Positions 13,737 to 21,390 of a stretch of 32,279 nt of DNA are shown here, piece by piece (position 1 is the first letter of the stretch; each line of letters starts with the position of its first letter). The notes under the pieces were generated by a model. It had not been told where the DNA came from. It made no database searches and was given only the letters and a program-made list of their open reading frames with translations. Both the position numbers and the translations under genes were made by a program. This stretch comes from DASSFZ01 sp036514635 (GTDB lineage Bacteria; Chloroflexota; Anaerolineae; Fen-1058): positions 1 through 32,279 of the forward strand of contig DATBWU010000044.1 of NCBI GenBank assembly GCA_036514635.1. The letters run 5' to 3'.

Positions 13737-13774
13737 CCGGCCTGCCGATTCTCATTCACTCGCCGGAGCGCCTT

Positions 13775-14866
13775 GTGCGTGCCAAGTTCACCTTGATCGC
13801 CTGCGCCGCGTGCGTGCTGTCCGCCTGTGCCGCGCCCACGCCGGAGACGATGACTCCCGTGATCGTGCCGAGCGACACTCCCATCGCTATCGCGTCGCCG
13901 ATCCTTCCGACCGAAACGCCGTCCCCGACGCTCGAACCGGCGGCCACGCCCGTGCCGTGGCTTGCGACTATTCTGGAGCGCGGGAACGTGAACTGTGGTG
14001 TCGATCCGATGCGACCGGATTACGATGCCACGCGCCCTGACTTCGACATCGATGTGTGCCGCGCCATCGCCTCGGCCCTGTTCAACGATCCCGATGCGTA
14101 TGACGTATTCCCGCTCGATCTGAATGCCGCTGCTGCCGCACTCCGCGCCGGCGAGATTGACGTATACATCGGCCCGAACGATCAAGCCTTGCCCGGCATC
14201 GTCAACGGCCCGACCTTGTTCATCGATGCCACCGGCGCGATTGCCCGCGCCGATGTCGGCATCCGCACAATTGCCGATCTGAAGTTCGCCACCGTCTGCC
14301 TGATGCAGGACACCATCGACGAGCGCCTCTTCAACGAGGCTGCGACCGCCGCGCGCGTGACGCATCAGCCGCTTCTGTTCAACCCCGGCGACTTCGACGC
14401 GATGTATTCCACATACGACCAGGGACACTGCGATGCGGTGGTCGATAATCGTATCCGTCTGTGGCAGAGGCTGCCCACGCTCACCGTTCCGAGCGACCAC
14501 GACCTGATCGATCTGGTATTGACGATCGGTTCGCGCGGGCCGATCACGCCGTCGAATGATGTGAACTGGAGCAACATCGTCGCCGCCATCGGCAACAGCC
14601 TGATTCGCGCCGAGGAACTTGGCGTCGACTCCGCCGGCATCGACGCGGCGCGCACCCAAGACGACACCGGCATTCGGGAACTGCTCGGCGTGGAAGGCGA
14701 TATTGGGCACCGGCTGGGGTTGAGCCGCAATTTCGCCGCGTGGGTCGTCGAGCACGTCGGCAACCTCGGCGAGATTTACGCGCGTCACTTCGGCGCGCTG
14801 CCGCGCGGCCCCAACGCGCTGGTCAAAGATGGCGGCCTCATCGACGCGCCCCCGCCGTCGCCTTGA
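13775..14866 (+). CDS. AapJ-like amino acid ABC transporter substrate-binding lipoprotein
   Basis: 363 aa from GTG 13775 with GGAG 6 nt upstream. Lipoprotein signal: hydrophobic N-terminus and lipobox LSAC with C18. A Thr/Pro-rich spacer (20-60) follows, then a type 3 solute-binding fold: ILERGNVNCGV, FDIDVCRAIASALF, DLNAAAAALRAGEIDVYIG. Late motifs (NDVNWSNIVAAIGNSLIRAEELG, LGLSRNFAAWVVEHVGNLGEIYARHFG, GPNALVKDGGLIDAP) follow the pattern of AapJ, the general L-amino-acid-binding protein, quite closely. No permease or ATPase gene is adjacent, so it is an orphan receptor here or serves a transporter elsewhere. Confidence 0.88.
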   Translation: MRAKFTLIACAACVLSACAAPTPETMTPVIVPSDTPIAIASPILPTETPSPTLEPAATPVPWLATILERGNVNCGVDPMRPDYDATRPDFDIDVCRAIASALFNDPDAYDVFPLDLNAAAAALRAGEIDVYIGPNDQALPGIVNGPTLFIDATGAIARADVGIRTIADLKFATVCLMQDTIDERLFNEAATAARVTHQPLLFNPGDFDAMYSTYDQGHCDAVVDNRIRLWQRLPTLTVPSDHDLIDLVLTIGSRGPITPSNDVNWSNIVAAIGNSLIRAEELGVDSAGIDAARTQDDTGIRELLGVEGDIGHRLGLSRNFAAWVVEHVGNLGEIYARHFGALPRGPNALVKDGGLIDAPPPSP

Positions 14867-14923
14867 CATCGCCTCGCTTCGGCAGTAAATTCGTGTGTAT
14901 CCCACACCAATTAGCCGATCGCG

Positions 14924-15595
14924 ATGACGAACGACAAGCACACCATCCAGGTCACGGTCGATGTAGTCATCTTCACCCTGCGGAACGATGATCTTCAGGT
15001 CCTCCTGGTCAAGCGCAAGATCGCGCCTTATGCCGGGCGCTGGGCTATCCCCGGCGGCTTCGTCGGTCTCAACGAACCGCTCGAAGACGCCGCTCGCCGT
15101 GAACTGAGCGAAGAGACCGGCGTGCACGACGTGTACCTGGAGCAGCTATACACGTTCGGCGATCCCAGGCGCGATCCGCGTGGGCGCGTGATCACCGTGG
15201 CCTACTTCGCGCTCGTCCCCGCCCCGCTGGCTGTGCAGGCCGGCAGTGATGCTTCCGATGCGCGCTGGTGGTCGATGTACAATCTCCCCTCGCTCGCCTT
15301 CGACCATGCTCGAATCCTGGAGTACGCGCTGACGCGGCTGCGCTACAAACTGGAATACACCGCCGTCGGGTTCCAACTCCTGCCGCCGGCATTCACTCTG
15401 TCCGAGCTGCAAAAAGCCTACGAGATCATCTTGGGCGTGCAGTTGGACAAGCGCAACTTCCGGCGCAAGATTCTGGAAGCGGAAATCATCGAAGAGACGG
15501 GCGAATACCGCACCGGCGACGGTCGCCCCGCGATGCAATACCGCTTCCGCCCCAATGCTGTGGCCGAAACGACCGCCCGCAGGCTATTCCCGTAG
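14924..15595 (+). CDS. NrtR-like Nudix-domain regulator / Nudix hydrolase
   Basis: 223 aa from ATG 14924. The N-terminal Nudix domain has a complete box: G45-x5-E51-x7-R59-E60-L-x-E63-E64-x-G66-V. The C-terminal third (about 150-223: LPPAFTLSELQKAYEIILGVQLDKRNFRRKIL) is the winged-helix domain of NrtR, the repressor of NAD metabolism genes that responds to ADP-ribose. The genes that follow, nicotinamidase and nicotinate phosphoribosyltransferase, are typical NrtR targets. Because the Nudix box is intact, hydrolase activity may be retained. The TAG stop is the first unit of an 8 bp repeat array. Confidence 0.9.
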   Translation: MTNDKHTIQVTVDVVIFTLRNDDLQVLLVKRKIAPYAGRWAIPGGFVGLNEPLEDAARRELSEETGVHDVYLEQLYTFGDPRRDPRGRVITVAYFALVPAPLAVQAGSDASDARWWSMYNLPSLAFDHARILEYALTRLRYKLEYTAVGFQLLPPAFTLSELQKAYEIILGVQLDKRNFRRKILEAEIIEETGEYRTGDGRPAMQYRFRPNAVAETTARRLFP

Positions 15596-15742
15596 TCCAT
15601 TAGTCGGTTAGTCGAGTAGTCAGGTAGTCGCGCAGTCAGGTAGCCGGGTGATCGGATAGCCACAGACCCCTCCATCTGGCTACAGACCCCTTGGCTGGCA
15701 GACCCGACTACAAGACTATTCGACTACTCGACTACTTGACAA
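15593..15742. repeat. Inverted arrays of 8 bp TAGTCNNN units
   Basis: Nine consecutive octamers from 15593 to 15664 start TAGTC or a near variant, followed by three variable bases. Five octamers of the form NNNGACTA occupy 15703-15742, i.e. the same unit on the other strand. Between them lies a duplicated ACAGACCCC motif. The first unit supplies the NrtR stop and the last supplies the -35 box of the pncA promoter. Confidence 0.8.
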
Positions 15743-15770
15743 GTCGCCCAATGTGGATATACTTAGTGTA
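15736..15770 (+). promoter_or_regulatory. Promoter and candidate operator of the nicotinamidase gene
   Basis: -35 TTGACA (15736-15741), 16 bp, -10 TATACT (15758-15763). The -10 is part of the short palindrome-like ATATACTTAGTGTAT (15757-15770 region), a candidate NrtR site by position only; I do not know this lineage's NrtR consensus. Confidence 0.65.
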
Positions 15771-15795
15771 TGAACTACACGAACAGGAGGCTGCC

Positions 15796-16539
15796 ATGGA
15801 CACATCCACATCTACGAGCACGCCGTTCCTGGCCTGGCTGGCCGAATGGCACGCCGGGCTGCCTCAACCCTCGCTCGAATCCATCCTGGCCGACCCTGGC
15901 CGCACCGCTCTGCTCTCGGTCGACGTGATCAATGGGTTCTGCCACGCCGGCCCACTCGCCAGCCCGCGCGTGAAGGGCATCATCGACCCGATCGTGCGGC
16001 TGATGCGCGCGGCCCACGCCGCCGGGGTGAAACACTTCGTCGTTGCACAGGATACGCACGATCCGGAAGCCGTCGAATTTGGCGACTACCCGCCCCATTG
16101 CGTGCGCGGGTCCGAAGAAAGCGAGACTGTGCCCGAATTGAAGGCGCTCCCGTTCTGGAGCGAAGTCGTGGTGCTGCCCAAGAACAGCATCCACAGCGCG
16201 ATCGGCACCGGCCTGGAGGCGTGGCTCGACGCACACCCGAACGTGAGCACCTTCATCGTCGTGGGCGACTGCACCGACCTGTGCACTCACCAGTTGGCGA
16301 TGCACCTGCGACTTCGCGCCAATGCTTTGCAGAAGCGCGGCGTGCGCGTGATCGTGCCGGAGGATTGCGTCGATACGTACGACACGCCGATAGATGTGGC
16401 TCAATCGATCGGGGCGCTGCCGCACGACGCCGACCTGCTGCATCGCATCTTCCTGTATCACATGGCCTTGAACGGCATCGAGGTTGTCAAGCGCATCGCC
16501 GTGCCGGAGGCTGAGCCTGTTGAGAGGGCCACAGTCTGA
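15796..16539 (+). CDS. pncA: Nicotinamidase / isochorismatase-fold cysteine hydrolase
   Basis: 247 aa from ATG 15796, AGGAGG 5 nt upstream. Catalytic triad of the family: D43 (LLSVDVINGF), K129 (VLPKNSIHS), C163 (CTDLCTHQLA). D86 and H88 (AQDTHDP) with the HCVRGS loop fit the metal site of nicotinamidases. It deamidates nicotinamide to nicotinate, which the phosphoribosyltransferase two genes downstream would use, making a Preiss-Handler salvage pair under the NrtR-like regulator. A Ser/Thr-rich N-terminus of about 10 residues is unusual but short. Confidence 0.9.
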   Translation: MDTSTSTSTPFLAWLAEWHAGLPQPSLESILADPGRTALLSVDVINGFCHAGPLASPRVKGIIDPIVRLMRAAHAAGVKHFVVAQDTHDPEAVEFGDYPPHCVRGSEESETVPELKALPFWSEVVVLPKNSIHSAIGTGLEAWLDAHPNVSTFIVVGDCTDLCTHQLAMHLRLRANALQKRGVRVIVPEDCVDTYDTPIDVAQSIGALPHDADLLHRIFLYHMALNGIEVVKRIAVPEAEPVERATV

Positions 16540-16610
16540 AGCGATGCGCCGGTGCACGGGAGTGCAGGTGAGATTACACTCCAGCGGGTATTGTCGAGAA
16601 GGAGAACGGT

Positions 16611-16814
16611 ATGAGCCTTGAAGTCGCGTTACTGGTTTTGTTGCTGGTGTATGTCGCCCACCTGCGCTTCAAGTTGTGGATGGATGCCAAAGTGATCCAA
16701 TCGTTTCAGAAGTCGGCCATCATCGTGCCCAAGTCAGAGAAGAAACAAGACTTCGGCATTCCCGCGCTGTTGATTTCGGCGCTGGCGCTGCTGTTAGCCC
16801 TGTCCGCACGTTAG
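16611..16814 (+). CDS. Small two-helix membrane protein of unknown function
   Basis: 67 aa, ATG 16611 with AAGGAG 7 nt upstream. Helix 1 about residues 3-18 and helix 2 about 49-65, joined by a basic segment (KLWMDAKVIQSFQKSAIIVPKSEKKQD). Placed between pncA and the nicotinate phosphoribosyltransferase gene, so it may be co-expressed with NAD salvage. I recognise no family. Its TAG stop is immediately followed by CCAACC repeats. Confidence 0.75.
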   Translation: MSLEVALLVLLLVYVAHLRFKLWMDAKVIQSFQKSAIIVPKSEKKQDFGIPALLISALALLLALSAR

Positions 16815-16879
16815 CCAACCATCCAACTATCCACCCAGCCAACTACCCAACTATCAAACCAATCCACCCTCCAACCACC
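16814..16879 (+). repeat. Period-4 CNAN array forming the leader of pncB
   Basis: From the previous stop codon to the pncB ATG the sequence is almost entirely CNAN tetramers (CCAA, CCAT, CCAA, CTAT, CCAC, CCAG and so on). It leaves no Shine-Dalgarno in front of pncB. Confidence 0.8.
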
Positions 16880-18238
16880 ATGAGCCTCTTCAACCAGACC
16901 CGCCTGACCAACGCCACGTTCAAACTCGACATTGATCGGATGCGCCGAGGCTGGTACAGCGACAAGTATTTCGAGAACATCGAAGCCATGCTGGCCGATC
17001 TTGCCGCCGAACACGCAGGATACAACGGGCAACATCCCTCTGTGCGCGACATCAACCCGACTGGCGCGGACGTTGGGAACATGGAAGTCGAGATGCAGTG
17101 GTTCACGCGCCGTCCGGGCAAAACGATCGTCGTCGGCGTGGACAAAGCCTTATCGATGCTGCGCCACTGCGCCGGCCACTTCGACGCCGAACGCTTCGTC
17201 GAGACCTGGGATCGACTGGAGGTGCAGGCCGTGCACGACGGCTGCGTCGTGACGTACAACGGCGACCCGTTACAGGTGCAGCCGGTGATGCGCGTGCGCG
17301 GGCGGTATCGCGACTTCGCCTTGCTGGAGACGCCGACCCTGGGCATTCTCACGCGCGCCAGTCGCGTGGCGACGAACGTGTACCACACGCTTCTCGCCGC
17401 GCGCGGCAAGCCGGTGCTGTTCTTCCCGGCTCGCTTCGATCTGCACGAAGTCCAGGCCGCCGACGGCTACGCCTACAACATCGCCGTGCAGCGCTTCAAC
17501 ATGGATTATGGGCGGCGCCTGGGATCGTTCATCAGCACCGACGCTCAGGGTGACTGGTGGGGCGGCGCGGGCGGCGGAACGGTGGCGCACGCCGCCATCG
17601 CCTGTTTCTTCGGCGACACGGCCGAGGCCATGCTCGCCTTCGCACGGCTGCGCCCGGCGTCGATCCCGCGCATCGCATTGGTCGATTTCAACAACGATTC
17701 CGTCGGCGACTCGCTGCGCACACTCGACGCGATGTTCGTGAAATACCGCGAGTACATCGACGCGGGGAACGAAGACGAAGCGCGGAAGTACGTGCTGTAC
17801 GGCGTGCGGCTCGACACCAGCGGGTCGGTGCGCGATGTCAACGTCCCACCGCTCGGCGATCCGAGACTCGACCTCGGCGTCACACCGCGTCTGGTGTTCA
17901 GCGTGCGGCAGGCGCTGGATCGCGCGTGGGAGCGATGGGAGCTGCCGGCCAGATGGATCGACCGCGCCCAAGATTACTGCCGAAGCGTGAAGATCGTCGT
18001 GACGGGCGGTTTCAACCCGGACAAGATCGAGCGCTTCGAGAAACTGGGTGTGCCCGCCGATATTTACGGCGTCGGCTCGTCGCTCTTCAACAACAGCGAA
18101 CACGAAGGCACGCAGACCGACTTCACCGCCGACGTGGTGCGGGTGAAAGTCAACGCTCACTGGATCGTTCTAGCGAAGATCGGTCGCCGCGCCACGGACA
18201 ACCCCGATTTGCAGCCAGTGGATTTACGCGACTCGTAG
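16880..18238 (+). CDS. pncB: Nicotinate phosphoribosyltransferase
   Basis: 452 aa from ATG 16880 (MSLFNQTRLTNATFKLDIDRMRRGWYSDKYF is a typical opening of this group; an open frame upstream runs through other genes). Substrate-binding blocks include LLETPTLGILTRASRVA (148-164), FFPARFDLHE and the GGGTVAHAAI block with H237, then VDFNNDS, VRLDTSGSVRDVN and IVVTGGFNPDKIERFE for phosphoribosyl binding. Converts nicotinate and PRPP to nicotinate mononucleotide with ATP. With pncA and the NrtR-like regulator it completes a compact NAD-salvage cluster. The lack of a ribosome site in the repeat-derived leader is notable. Confidence 0.93.
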   Translation: MSLFNQTRLTNATFKLDIDRMRRGWYSDKYFENIEAMLADLAAEHAGYNGQHPSVRDINPTGADVGNMEVEMQWFTRRPGKTIVVGVDKALSMLRHCAGHFDAERFVETWDRLEVQAVHDGCVVTYNGDPLQVQPVMRVRGRYRDFALLETPTLGILTRASRVATNVYHTLLAARGKPVLFFPARFDLHEVQAADGYAYNIAVQRFNMDYGRRLGSFISTDAQGDWWGGAGGGTVAHAAIACFFGDTAEAMLAFARLRPASIPRIALVDFNNDSVGDSLRTLDAMFVKYREYIDAGNEDEARKYVLYGVRLDTSGSVRDVNVPPLGDPRLDLGVTPRLVFSVRQALDRAWERWELPARWIDRAQDYCRSVKIVVTGGFNPDKIERFEKLGVPADIYGVGSSLFNNSEHEGTQTDFTADVVRVKVNAHWIVLAKIGRRATDNPDLQPVDLRDS

Positions 18239-18263
18239 GCTTCGCCGCACAGGCGTTGAGATC

Positions 18264-18319
18264 AACCACCAAGACACCAAGACACGAAGATTTCTTGGTG
18301 TCTTCGTGCCTTGGTGGTT
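18264..18319. repeat. 27 bp ACCACCAAGACACCAAG hairpin with 2 nt loop
   Basis: Left arm 18264-18290 and right arm 18293-18319 pair over 27 bp with about four mismatches. Lies 25 bp after pncB in the convergent gap to the SCP2 gene, a position suited to a bidirectional 3' end structure. Confidence 0.8.
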
Positions 18320-18356
18320 ATACTCGACGCGGGAACCATCTGCGGTTTTGCTCACC

Positions 18357-18405
18357 GACCGCGTCCTCGCGGTCGATCAGGATAGACGCCCGCGTGGACG
18401 CGGGC
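18357..18405. repeat. Paired palindromes, CGCGTCCTCGCG family
   Basis: GACCGCG-TCCT-CGCGGTC (18357-18374) and GCCCGCG-TGGA-CGCGGGC (18388-18405) repeat the two-hairpin design of 13590-13628 in the same order, followed by TTTCAGCAAC. No gene is seen in 18239-18491. Confidence 0.75.
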
Positions 18406-18491
18406 TTTCAGCAACAAAAAGCGCAACTTGTGACCGCGCGCAGTATAGCAACAGCCCGCTAGATTTGAGAAGCGTCGTTCGGAGAGGGCTT

Positions 18492-18827
18492 TTAAGTCTG
18501 CGCGCGCTTGGCGTCGAATAACTGCAAGAACTTCATCATGAACATCATGTCGCCCTTCACCTTGAGCTTGCCGCCCATGAAAGCCTGCATCGCATCCAGG
18601 CGACCCTCGACGATGTCCAGGTAATCTGCTGCCACCACGCTGACGGTCGTTCGGGCGTCGGCCACCGTTCCTTCGCTAACCTCACACACGCCGTCGTGAA
18701 TGTTGACGACGTACTGCCCGCCATCTTCGCCGGTGAACTCGAACTGCACCTTGGCATTCACACCGGCCGCCTTATCCGGCAGGAAGGCTGTCGGCATCAG
18801 TTTCATGTATTCTCCGAGCGTCGGCAT
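18492..18827 (-). CDS. SCP2 sterol-binding domain protein
   Basis: 111 aa, ATG 18827 with AAGGAGG 6 nt upstream. A single SCP2 domain: VQFEFTGEDGGQYVVNIHDGVCEVSEG, TVSVVAADYLDIVEGRLDAMQAFMGGKLKVKGDMMFMMKF, the latter being the family's most conserved stretch. Small stand-alone bacterial SCP2 proteins bind acyl or isoprenoid lipids in a hydrophobic tunnel; the ligand is unknown. Lies 46 bp downstream of the GyrA-CTD gene, same strand. Confidence 0.9.
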   Translation of the reverse strand: MPTLGEYMKLMPTAFLPDKAAGVNAKVQFEFTGEDGGQYVVNIHDGVCEVSEGTVADARTTVSVVAADYLDIVEGRLDAMQAFMGGKLKVKGDMMFMMKFLQLFDAKRAQT

Positions 18828-18873
18828 ACGGGCCTCCTTGAGTTAGGTGGCTCCAGTATAGCATAACCTCCAC

Positions 18874-19923
18874 TCAGGGCGGCGAGGCGTTGACCAGCGC
18901 CACGGCATCGTCCGCGCGCAGCGCGATACAATTGACGCCTTGAACGACGCCTTCTTTCGCGGGCACTTCGGAGGCTCGAAAGCGGATGAGCTTGCCCAGG
19001 CGCGAGAGGATGAGCACATCATCTGCCGGCTCGATCCCGATCGCGTTGATCAGCCGATCGGTCTTCATAGCGAGTTTGCCCCCACCTCCGGGCGCTTTGT
19101 TCGCAGCAAAGCCGGACATCAACCGGATCGTCCCCCTGCCGTCCGCGCCGAGCAGGAACACGCCGCTCTCCACGGCGGGTTTCACGGCAGCCACCGCGAC
19201 AGCGGCATCGCTTTCTTCAAGTCGAATGCCGGAGCAACCAGGCACCGGCACGAGCCGTTCGCCGAATCGGATCGCGTTGCCCAGCCGCGTGGCGATGAAG
19301 AGATCGTCAGCGCCGGATGTCCAGCACGCTGCACTCGGCGATCCAAAATCCTTGACCTTATAGAGCGCCGTGCCGGGCGACAGGCTTTCGCCGAAGATGT
19401 TGTACGGCAGGCAGCGCACGTAGCCGCGCCAGCTCAACACGGCGAGGAAGCCGCTGACGTGATGCGGCAGCACCACCACGATGTGCTCGTCACTCTGAAG
19501 CGAGAGTTTCGCGGAGAGAGATTGCCCTCGACCGTGCACCAGCGATTCGGGCAGATCGCGCACGGGCAGGCGAAACGCGCGCGCCAGATTCGTAATCAGG
19601 ATCAGGTTTTGGCTCTCGTCGGCGGCGGCGAGAAACGCCGGCCGATCGTTTTCCGGCGGCCCCAGATCGAATACGCCCATGCCGCCGCGTCGCTGGCGCG
19701 AGTACAAATGGCGCGGCGTGCGCTTAGCCACACCCCCGACGCTGATCGTAACCACGTTGATCGTCGTCGGCGGTTCACCGGTCTCAAGCTGCGCTTGGGT
19801 CACTTCAATCTCTTCCACAGGCGCTTCGAGCTGGCGCAGCCGCTCGATCTCGGCCTCCAGCGCTTCGACGTAGGCCCGCACCGCAGGATCGACGTGACTC
19901 AAGTCAGGGCGTTCGATGTTCAC
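18874..19923 (-). CDS. Stand-alone GyrA/ParC C-terminal beta-propeller protein with GyrA-box
   Basis: 349 aa from GTG 19923. No topoisomerase breakage-reunion domain is present. Residues 11-35 form a short coiled coil (DPAVRAYVEALEAEIERLRQ), then from about 55 to the end there are GyrA-type propeller blades: VVTISVGGVAKRTP, NLILITNLARAFRLPV, HIVVVLPHHVSGFLAVLSWRGYVRCLP, DDLFIATRLGNAIRFGE, GVFLLGADGRGTIRLM, DDVLILSRLGKLIRFRASEVP. The GyrA-box, which in gyrase is QRRGGKG, appears as Q77-RRGGM-G83. The box is what lets the gyrase CTD wrap DNA, so this may be a free DNA-bending or chirality-sensing protein (inference). Confidence 0.9.
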   Translation of the reverse strand: MNIERPDLSHVDPAVRAYVEALEAEIERLRQLEAPVEEIEVTQAQLETGEPPTTINVVTISVGGVAKRTPRHLYSRQRRGGMGVFDLGPPENDRPAFLAAADESQNLILITNLARAFRLPVRDLPESLVHGRGQSLSAKLSLQSDEHIVVVLPHHVSGFLAVLSWRGYVRCLPYNIFGESLSPGTALYKVKDFGSPSAACWTSGADDLFIATRLGNAIRFGERLVPVPGCSGIRLEESDAAVAVAAVKPAVESGVFLLGADGRGTIRLMSGFAANKAPGGGGKLAMKTDRLINAIGIEPADDVLILSRLGKLIRFRASEVPAKEGVVQGVNCIALRADDAVALVNASPP

Positions 19924-19950
19924 AGGATCATCTCTCGTCTCGTGCGCATC

Positions 19951-20064
19951 GCCGGACGATGAATCATCCGGCTACGACACGTGGAAGCCAGGTGAACCTG
20001 GCTGCCTGCATCAGTCGGCTTGAGCGGACTTCCTGGATTCAGCCGGGGAATTCTATTCCCCGGC
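19951..20064. repeat. Cluster of four palindromes between panE and the GyrA-CTD gene
   Basis: GCCGGACGAT-GA-ATCATCCGGC (19951-19972), AGCCAGGT-GA-ACCTGGCT (19986-20002 region), an imperfect AGTCGGCT...AGCGGACT, and GCCGGGGAAT-TCT-ATTCCCCGGC (20042-20064). The last lies just downstream of the panE stop (20069). Stems differ but the central GA or TC turn is shared with other copies. Confidence 0.75.
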
Positions 20065-20068
20065 GAAG

Positions 20069-21166
20069 CTACGCCGGCTTGCAATAGGCCGTCCACAGCC
20101 GCTCCGCGCGATAACGCCACTCAGCCCGATTAGCCTTGCCTGTTTGCACTGCCTGGAACGTCTCGGTCAGCAGTGCGTTCGCGGGTGTGGGAATCTTCGC
20201 CTGCATACCGACTCGCACGACCACACCGTTTAGCTCGTCGATCTCCGAGCAGGGCTTGCCGCTATGCAGATCGATGTGCAGCGACGGCATTTTGCTGCCC
20301 CGTCCTTTCGCCACCAACGGTATGAGCACCGGCTGGAGCAGCGGCAACGGCAGCCATCGCGCGGCTGTCACCAGCAGCGGCACGGGATAACCCGGCAGGC
20401 TGACGAATCGAACGCCGATTGCGCGCGCGACACGCATCGCCTCGCGCAGCGCGGCCACCTCGATCGCGAAGAGGCGCTTGTCTGCAAAGACTTGCATCGT
20501 ATTCAGGTCGAGGATTGCCGACGACGCATTGCCGATCAGGTTCAGCAGCAACTTGCTCCACTTCATCGAGCGATAATCGGCGTAGGTGCGCACGCTGAAA
20601 CCGGCCCGCCGGAGCTGCGCGGTGATTTCTTCAAATGCTAGAGGGTTAGTGGGTTGGCTGGTTAGCTGGTTAGTTGGTGGGTTGGCTGGCTGGTTCGTTG
20701 ACACCTGGCTCAGCCCGACGCCGCCTTTTCGCTTCTCCAGCACCACTACGCCCGGTTCGCGGATCGACACCGGGTTCAGGATCGTCCCGGCGATGATCTT
20801 CTCGCGGCCAAACGCTTCGCCCAGCAAGTTTTCACTGCTCACGCCGTTCTGGAGCGACAAGCAGCGATCGATGCGCTGCCTATACGGGCGCAGTTCGTCG
20901 ATCGCTCGTTGTGTGCCGAACGTCTTCACCGTGAACAAGGCAAGGTCGAACCTGTCTTCATACGCGAACGCTTCTTCAACCGACGTAACAACACGGCCAT
21001 CTCGAGTCTCGCGTTCGCGGCCGGGTTCAATCAATCTCAACCCGCGTGCGGAGACCGCCTGGGCCAGCGGCTGGCGTCCCAGGAACGTGACGGCGTGCCC
21101 GGCCAGCGCCAGCCTCGCGCCGACGTATCCTCCAATCGCGCCCGCCCCGACGACGATGATTTTCAT
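20069..21166 (-). CDS. panE: 2-dehydropantoate 2-reductase (PanE/ApbA) with repeat-encoded insert
   Basis: 365 aa from ATG 21166. Rossmann motif GAGAIGG (7-13), LSLQNGV (103-109), ILNPVS, and the C-terminal domain with MKWSKLLLNLIGNA carrying catalytic K205 and N209, and SEIDELNG with the substrate-binding acid. It reduces ketopantoate to pantoate with NADPH for CoA synthesis; paralogues act on other 2-oxo acids. Residues about 155-176 (STNQPANPPTNQLTSQPTNP) form a Pro/Thr/Asn/Gln stretch encoded by CNAN tetramer repeats (20645-20703), inserted between strand VGL and the helix FEEITAQL. The frame is kept, so the enzyme is probably functional with a surface loop. Confidence 0.9.
   Translation of the reverse strand: MKIIVVGAGAIGGYVGARLALAGHAVTFLGRQPLAQAVSARGLRLIEPGRERETRDGRVVTSVEEAFAYEDRFDLALFTVKTFGTQRAIDELRPYRQRIDRCLSLQNGVSSENLLGEAFGREKIIAGTILNPVSIREPGVVVLEKRKGGVGLSQVSTNQPANPPTNQLTSQPTNPLAFEEITAQLRRAGFSVRTYADYRSMKWSKLLLNLIGNASSAILDLNTMQVFADKRLFAIEVAALREAMRVARAIGVRFVSLPGYPVPLLVTAARWLPLPLLQPVLIPLVAKGRGSKMPSLHIDLHSGKPCSEIDELNGVVVRVGMQAKIPTPANALLTETFQAVQTGKANRAEWRYRAERLWTAYCKPA
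20645..20703 (-). repeat. In-frame CNAN array inside panE
   Basis: On the coding (minus) strand the tetramers CGAA, CCAG, CCAG, CCAA, CCCA, CCAA, CTAA, CCAG, CTAA run without a stop in the panE frame. Period 4 against the codon gives a 12 nt, four-residue peptide rhythm around NQPT. Confidence 0.85.
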
Positions 21167-21176
21167 TGGCGTTTGC

Positions 21177-21217
21177 TAACCACAAAGACACGAAGACACA
21201 AAGTTTTTAGAGCCTGT
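21177..21217. repeat. ACGAAG-type single arm upstream of panE
   Basis: ACCACAAAGACACGAAGACACAAAG (in 21179-21204) resembles the arms of the ACGAAG hairpins; its partner appears to be the CTTTGTGTCCCTTCGTGT segment near 21455-21470. The 172 bp fold-back unit lies between them. Confidence 0.55.
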
Positions 21218-21389
21218 GAGAGCATTCGGTAATTCGCGGGCAGCGCCCGGTGATGAATCACCGGGCTAAAAAAGCGAAGCCTGCTGAAGCAGGCTGCTGG
21301 TCGCTTCAGCCGGATTTATCCGGCTTTTCTTGATTAGCCCGACGATTCATCGTCGGGCGACAGGCGCAAGGCAATTGCCGAACGCTCTC
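21218..21389. repeat. Fold-back element, 172 bp, 17 bp terminal inverted repeats (copy 1)
   Basis: Ends GAGAGCATTCGGTAATT (21218-21234) and AATTGCCGAACGCTCTC (21373-21389) pair at 15 of 17 positions. Inside are four consecutive hairpins with arms at 21245-21254/21257-21266 (GCCCGGTGAT), 21278-21285/21288-21295 (AGCCTGCT), 21309-21315/21318-21324 (GCCGGAT) and 21337-21346/21349-21358 (GCCCGACGAT), each with a 2 nt turn. No ORF. A second copy is at 28531-28692. Resembles a non-autonomous MITE-like or structured 3' UTR element. Confidence 0.88.
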
Positions 21390-21390
21390 C

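Noticed and set aside
13670..15127. Long open frame (485 codons) on the minus strand opposite the binding protein and NrtR genes
   Set aside because: It spans two well-supported plus-strand genes and their promoter, has no ribosome site or domain, and reads as an antisense shadow.
15593..15742. Possible CRISPR array
   Set aside because: Units are only 8 bp with 3 variable bases, there are no 25-40 bp spacers and no cas genes.
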